Part shown: piece by piece, positions 50,813-53,165 of the stretch
Layout: each line of letters begins with the position of its first letter
How positions within the stretch are numbered: the stretch's first letter is position 1
Assembly: GCA_030587435.1 (NCBI GenBank)
Contig: JAUQZC010000183.1
Coordinates: 1-53,165 of the forward strand
Source: Candidatus Baldrarchaeota archaeon
Lineage (GTDB): Archaea > Asgardarchaeota > Baldrarchaeia > Baldrarchaeales > DXJG01
Direction of reading: 5' to 3'
Length of the DNA: 53,165 nt
Notes under the pieces: generated by a model
The model's database searches: none
Seen by the model: only the letters and a program-made list of their open reading frames with translations
Told to the model about the DNA's origin: nothing
Translations under genes and position numbers: made by a program

Positions 50813-51659
50813 GTGGATAAAATAATGAGCACAGGAAATTCAAAAGCTGCAAAACCATGGCGGTTTTTTCCCTCGCTCTTGGTATTTCATGGTTTTTCTG
50901 GATGTGGGTTATATTGCTGAATTGGAATTTTTTTACATTTCCTGCAATACTACTCGGTGCTTTTGGATTGTTTGGCCCAGCACTTGCAGAAGTTATCCTA
51001 ATCTCTCGCACTCACGATAAAGAAGATTGGCAGGATTACTGGCGGCGCGTTTGACATCAGACGGATTGGTAAAAGACGGCATTTGGTTATCTGGCTCACA
51101 TTTCCTGCGCTGAACACTCTTGCCCTTCTGTTAAGTGTCCTTACCGGCTCCCCGTGGCCAGAGTTTGAAACAGCCAGAAATCTGCTGTCCGAAGCCTGGA
51201 GAATTTTTCCTTTTGTCGTTTTTATCTTGCTCTATGGCCCATTACCAGAAGAGCTGGGCTGGCGTGGTTATGCTCTGGATGGGTTGCAGGCGAGGTATGA
51301 TGCCCTTTCCTCAAGCCTTATCTTGGGCGTGGTATGGTCATTGTGGCATTTTCCTCTTTTCTTCATGAAAGGACAATGGCAGCACGATGTGTTAAAATTT
51401 GGCACATTGAATTTCTGGACGTTTATTTTTAGCCCAATCTTTCTTTCAATTCTATTCACCTGGATTTACAACAACACCAACCGCAGCACCTTGTCTGCTA
51501 TCCTTTTCCATTTCATGTGCAATCTCAGTGGAAATTTCATTCCATTAACAGAGCAAGGCAGGCTATATAGTCTGATTTTGATTATTATCTTATCAATGGT
51601 AGTAACATTTATTTTTGGACCGAAAACTTTGACCCAGAATAGAAGAGGCTGCCAAATGA
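50813..51659 (+). pseudogene. CPBP-family intramembrane protease, broken by three frameshifts
   Basis: Reading from GTG 50813 (AGGAGG 8 nt upstream): frame 1 carries MDKIMSTGNSKAAKPWRFF, then shifts in the T-run near 50863; frame 2 carries LALGISWFFWMWVILLNWNF to DYWRRV and shifts near 51051; frame 3 carries DIRRIGKRRHLVIWL through the active-site motifs EELGWRGYALD, WSLWHFPLFF and LFHFMCN. A third shift near 51628 would restore the end (RIEEAAK, stop) overlapping the next start as ATGA. CPBP proteases cleave prenylated or bacteriocin-related substrates. All shifts are single- or double-base, two of them in short homopolymers, so decay or sequence error are both possible. Codon use is bacterial-like and more GC-rich than upstream genes. 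Confidence 0.75.
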
Positions 51660-52276
51660 GATTAGCAGAGAAAGGGATCCTAAGGCGGTTTTTTGGTAAG
51701 GGGATTTATCCATCTCAAATATCCTTCTGGTTGGATTTACCTTTACGGAGACTTATTCTTTCTCCCAAAAAGCTTGCTGATAGGCTTCATCTCAAAGAAG
51801 ATTTCAAGGTACTTGAGATAGGTCCTGGTTCCGGCTACTTCAGTGTTGAAGTTGCACGGCGCATCCCGCAGGGACATTTAGAATTGTTCGATATACAGCA
51901 AGAGATGCTTGAAAAAGCACATCATAAGATTGAGTCAGCAGGATTGCATAATATTGGATTTACTCAGGGAGATGCTGTTGCTCTTCCGTTTGATGAGAAT
52001 GAATTTGATGTTGTTTTTCTCGTTGCAGTTTTGGGTGAAGTTTCAGATAAGGAAAGGTGTTTAGTTGCTATATACAGAATCTTAAAACCCTCAGGTCTGT
52101 TATCCATCACAGAACAGCCTGGGGATCCAGATTTCCTACCTTTGCCGGTTGTCCGTTCATTGGCTGAAAAGCAGGGGTTTGAATTCGTCGAGAGCTACGG
52201 CAGGAAAAAGAATTATACTGTGAACTTCAGAAAGCCTGGTCAAATGAGTAAGAGTAAAAAAGAGGAACAGATATGA
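51656..52276 (+). CDS. Class I SAM-dependent methyltransferase (UbiE-like)
   Basis: 206 residues from ATG 51656, inside the ATGA that would end the upstream CPBP frame. The SAM site is FKVLEIGPGSGYFSVEVARR near 56, followed by LELFDIQQEMLEKAHHKIES, FTQGDAVALPFDENEFDVVF, and an ending YRILKPSGLLSITEQPGDPD. This matches small-molecule methyltransferases of the UbiE/Methyltransf_11 type. It is intact, whereas both flanking bacterial-looking genes carry frameshifts. Because of the CPBP frameshift, one continuous open frame from 51083 appears to fuse the two proteins; I regard that fusion as artefactual. Confidence 0.8.
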   Translation: MRLAEKGILRRFFGKGIYPSQISFWLDLPLRRLILSPKKLADRLHLKEDFKVLEIGPGSGYFSVEVARRIPQGHLELFDIQQEMLEKAHHKIESAGLHNIGFTQGDAVALPFDENEFDVVFLVAVLGEVSDKERCLVAIYRILKPSGLLSITEQPGDPDFLPLPVVRSLAEKQGFEFVESYGRKKNYTVNFRKPGQMSKSKKEEQI

Positions 52277-52307
52277 GTAGAGAATCTTGGCGGGCTTTGC
52301 ACTCCTT

Positions 52308-52322
52308 GGTTGCGAAGCAACC
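52308..52322. terminator. Short hairpin, possible terminator
   Basis: GGTTGC (52308-52313) and GCAACC (52317-52322) form a perfect 6-bp stem with a GAA loop, 31 nt after the methyltransferase stop. There is no long T-run behind it. It could end the transcript or be part of the cassette's recombination region that follows. Confidence 0.35.
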
Positions 52323-52337
52323 TTGCCCCTTGGGTTA

Positions 52338-52419
52338 TATAACAGCGGATAAAAGGGAAATCAGAGATTCCCCCAAATCCCGACAAGTCGGGACTTCTTT
52401 TATCTGCAAAACGTTATAC
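52338..52419 (+). repeat. attC-like imperfect palindrome (integron cassette recombination site candidate)
   Basis: TATAAC (52338-52343) pairs with GTTATA at the end of the unit (52413-52418), the latter being the start of the GTTATAC core. Inside these, GCGGATAAAAG (52345-52355) pairs with CTTTTATCTGC (52397-52407) with one G-T mismatch. The centre holds two small hairpins, GGGAAATC/GATTCCC and CCCGAC/GTCGGG. R''-L''...L'-R' order, about 82 bp length, and position after a promoterless gene are those of attC sites. Spacer lengths between the outer and inner boxes are uneven (1 and 5 nt), and no integrase lies in the window, so it could also be another bacterial dyad repeat. Confidence 0.5.
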
Positions 52420-52502
52420 GCAATCGGCTTCGGGACGCCTGAAATGAAAAGATATGAAAAGATATAATAGAAGGAGATATAACTTATGTAAGGAGGTAAA
52501 AA

Positions 52503-53152
52503 ATGGCAGACTTTCAAGCAAAGATGTTCAATAAAAAGGCTTCTGACCCCAAAAACAAACCGGACCAGATTATAGAAGCTATTGTATTAAGGCCCGGTCA
52601 AAGTATTGCAGATATTGGTCTAGGAGGGGGTTATTTCTCTCTGCGATTTGCCAAAATAGTTGGAGAAGAGAGAAGAGTTTATGCAGTTGATACAAAACCA
52701 GAATTTTTAGAGTATGTCAAAAATAGTGCCAAAGAAAAAGGATTGAATAATATACCAACGCTTGTATCAGGAGATAAATTAAATTTATCTGAAAAAAGCT
52801 TGGATTTGATATTCATGCGCAATGTTACCCATATACCAAATCGAGTAGAGTATTTTAAGAATCTAAAACGATTTTTAAAACCTGGTGGGAGAATTGCTAT
52901 CATTGAGTATAAAAAAGGTAAAATTTCACTTTCCGTGGATTGTTTGGACACCACGTTCATAAGGAAACTATCGTTCAAGAGATGGAAGAGGCAGGTTATT
53001 TGCTGGAAAAGGAATCCAATTTTTTACCAGAACAACATTTTACAATTTATGCAGCGGAAAATGAGATCAAAAACAATCACAACTACAATACTTGCAATGT
53101 GTTACTTTCTTTATTGCGATTGTTTTGGTGTAACAAGAAGGAGGTGATTTAA
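52503..53152 (+). pseudogene. SAM-dependent methyltransferase, frameshifted
   Basis: ATG 52503 follows AAGGAGG. The N-terminal part reads IADIGLGGGYFSLRFAKIVG (SAM site near 36) and LDLIFMRNVTHIPNRVEYF, RFLKPGGRIAIIEYKKG. After about 52922 the frame becomes unlike a methyltransferase, while the +2 frame continues naturally as FTFRGLFGHHVHKETIVQEM and EEAGYLLEKESNFLPEQHFT, so one base has been gained or lost in the A-run near 52915-52925. The combined product would be a UbiE/Methyltransf_11 enzyme. Distant similarity to the methyltransferase at 51656 suggests related functions. Base composition remains bacterial-like. Confidence 0.7.
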
Positions 53153-53165
53153 TGAATTTTAGGAA
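53152..53165 (+). CDS. Start of a further gene, cut by the window edge
   Basis: ATG 53152 follows AAGGAGGTGAT at ideal spacing and reads MNFR before the window ends. It overlaps the TAA of the preceding frame. Nothing more can be said about the product. Confidence 0.45.

Noticed and set aside
51083..52276. Genuine CPBP protease-methyltransferase fusion
   Set aside because: A one-base shift restores a natural CPBP end (RIEEAAK-stop) overlapping the methyltransferase ATG; the fusion is a frameshift product.
52273..52467. Open frame of 64 codons after the methyltransferase
   Set aside because: It spans the hairpin and the attC-like palindrome and has no protein-like composition.
1..53165. tRNA genes, CRISPR arrays, insertion sequences, rRNA operons
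   Set aside because: I looked for tRNA T-loop motifs, regularly spaced repeats, transposase motifs and rRNA core sequences on both strands and saw none; the only repeats are those listed.

Overview
The window is a stretch of thermophilic archaeal chromosome, AT-rich and tightly packed. Reverse gyrase (23995-27648) is the hallmark of a (hyper)thermophile. TFB, RpoP, a Dim2/Pno1-like KH protein, the archaeal tRNA-splicing endonuclease, TIP49, aCPSF2 and type II methionine aminopeptidase place it in Archaea. An eL13-type ribosomal protein, a Rab/Ras-like small GTPase and a roadblock protein point to the TACK/Asgard side; I cannot name the species. Starts are often GTG or TTG with a good GGAGG/GGTGAT ribosome-binding site, and several starts were moved on that basis.

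Layout. 1-6013: PhoU-like DUF47 fragment, zinc-ribbon/winged-helix proteins, DUF211, an orphan PD-(D/E)XK nuclease, an RNA m5C methyltransferase and a KH protein. 6140-10657: the ac4C RNA acetyltransferase TmcA followed directly by a YqfB-like ASCH protein (probable ac4C amidohydrolase), then MEMO1 and eL13. 10660-17353: two membrane proteins, GluRS, DUF72 overlapping the small GTPase, TIP49, and several non-coding RNAs. 17354-23665: a deacylase, an N-glycan-type glycosyltransferase group, small membrane proteins and a stomatin. 23995-40232: reverse gyrase, EndA, a second DUF47 protein, a Get3-like ATPase with a tail-anchored micro-protein, aCPSF2, GlyRS, RpoP, a B12/radical-SAM protein, aIF1, TFB, an epimerase, MetAP and a roadblock protein. 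42430-50724: a five-gene MoxR/DUF58/transglutaminase-like surface operon.

The intergenic regions hold much of the novelty. At least three box C/D sRNAs have guides that can be matched by eye to conserved 16S rRNA segments (5' end, the 780 region, and C1402). One antisense H/ACA-like RNA lies after eL13. Two structured RNAs at 12058-12165 and 17194-17295 share an 11-nt C-rich core containing the anti-Shine-Dalgarno sequence CCUCC inside a large stem-closed loop. The aIF1 gene appears to start at an AUA codon.

The last 2.4 kb (from about 50766) is different: more GC-rich, bacterial-looking, with several frameshifts. It contains a CPBP protease pseudogene, a methyltransferase and a second, frameshifted methyltransferase. 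The first two genes are bounded by two copies of GTTATAC, the second of which ends an attC-like imperfect palindrome. This looks like an integron-type gene cassette in, or chimerically joined to, an archaeal chromosome.
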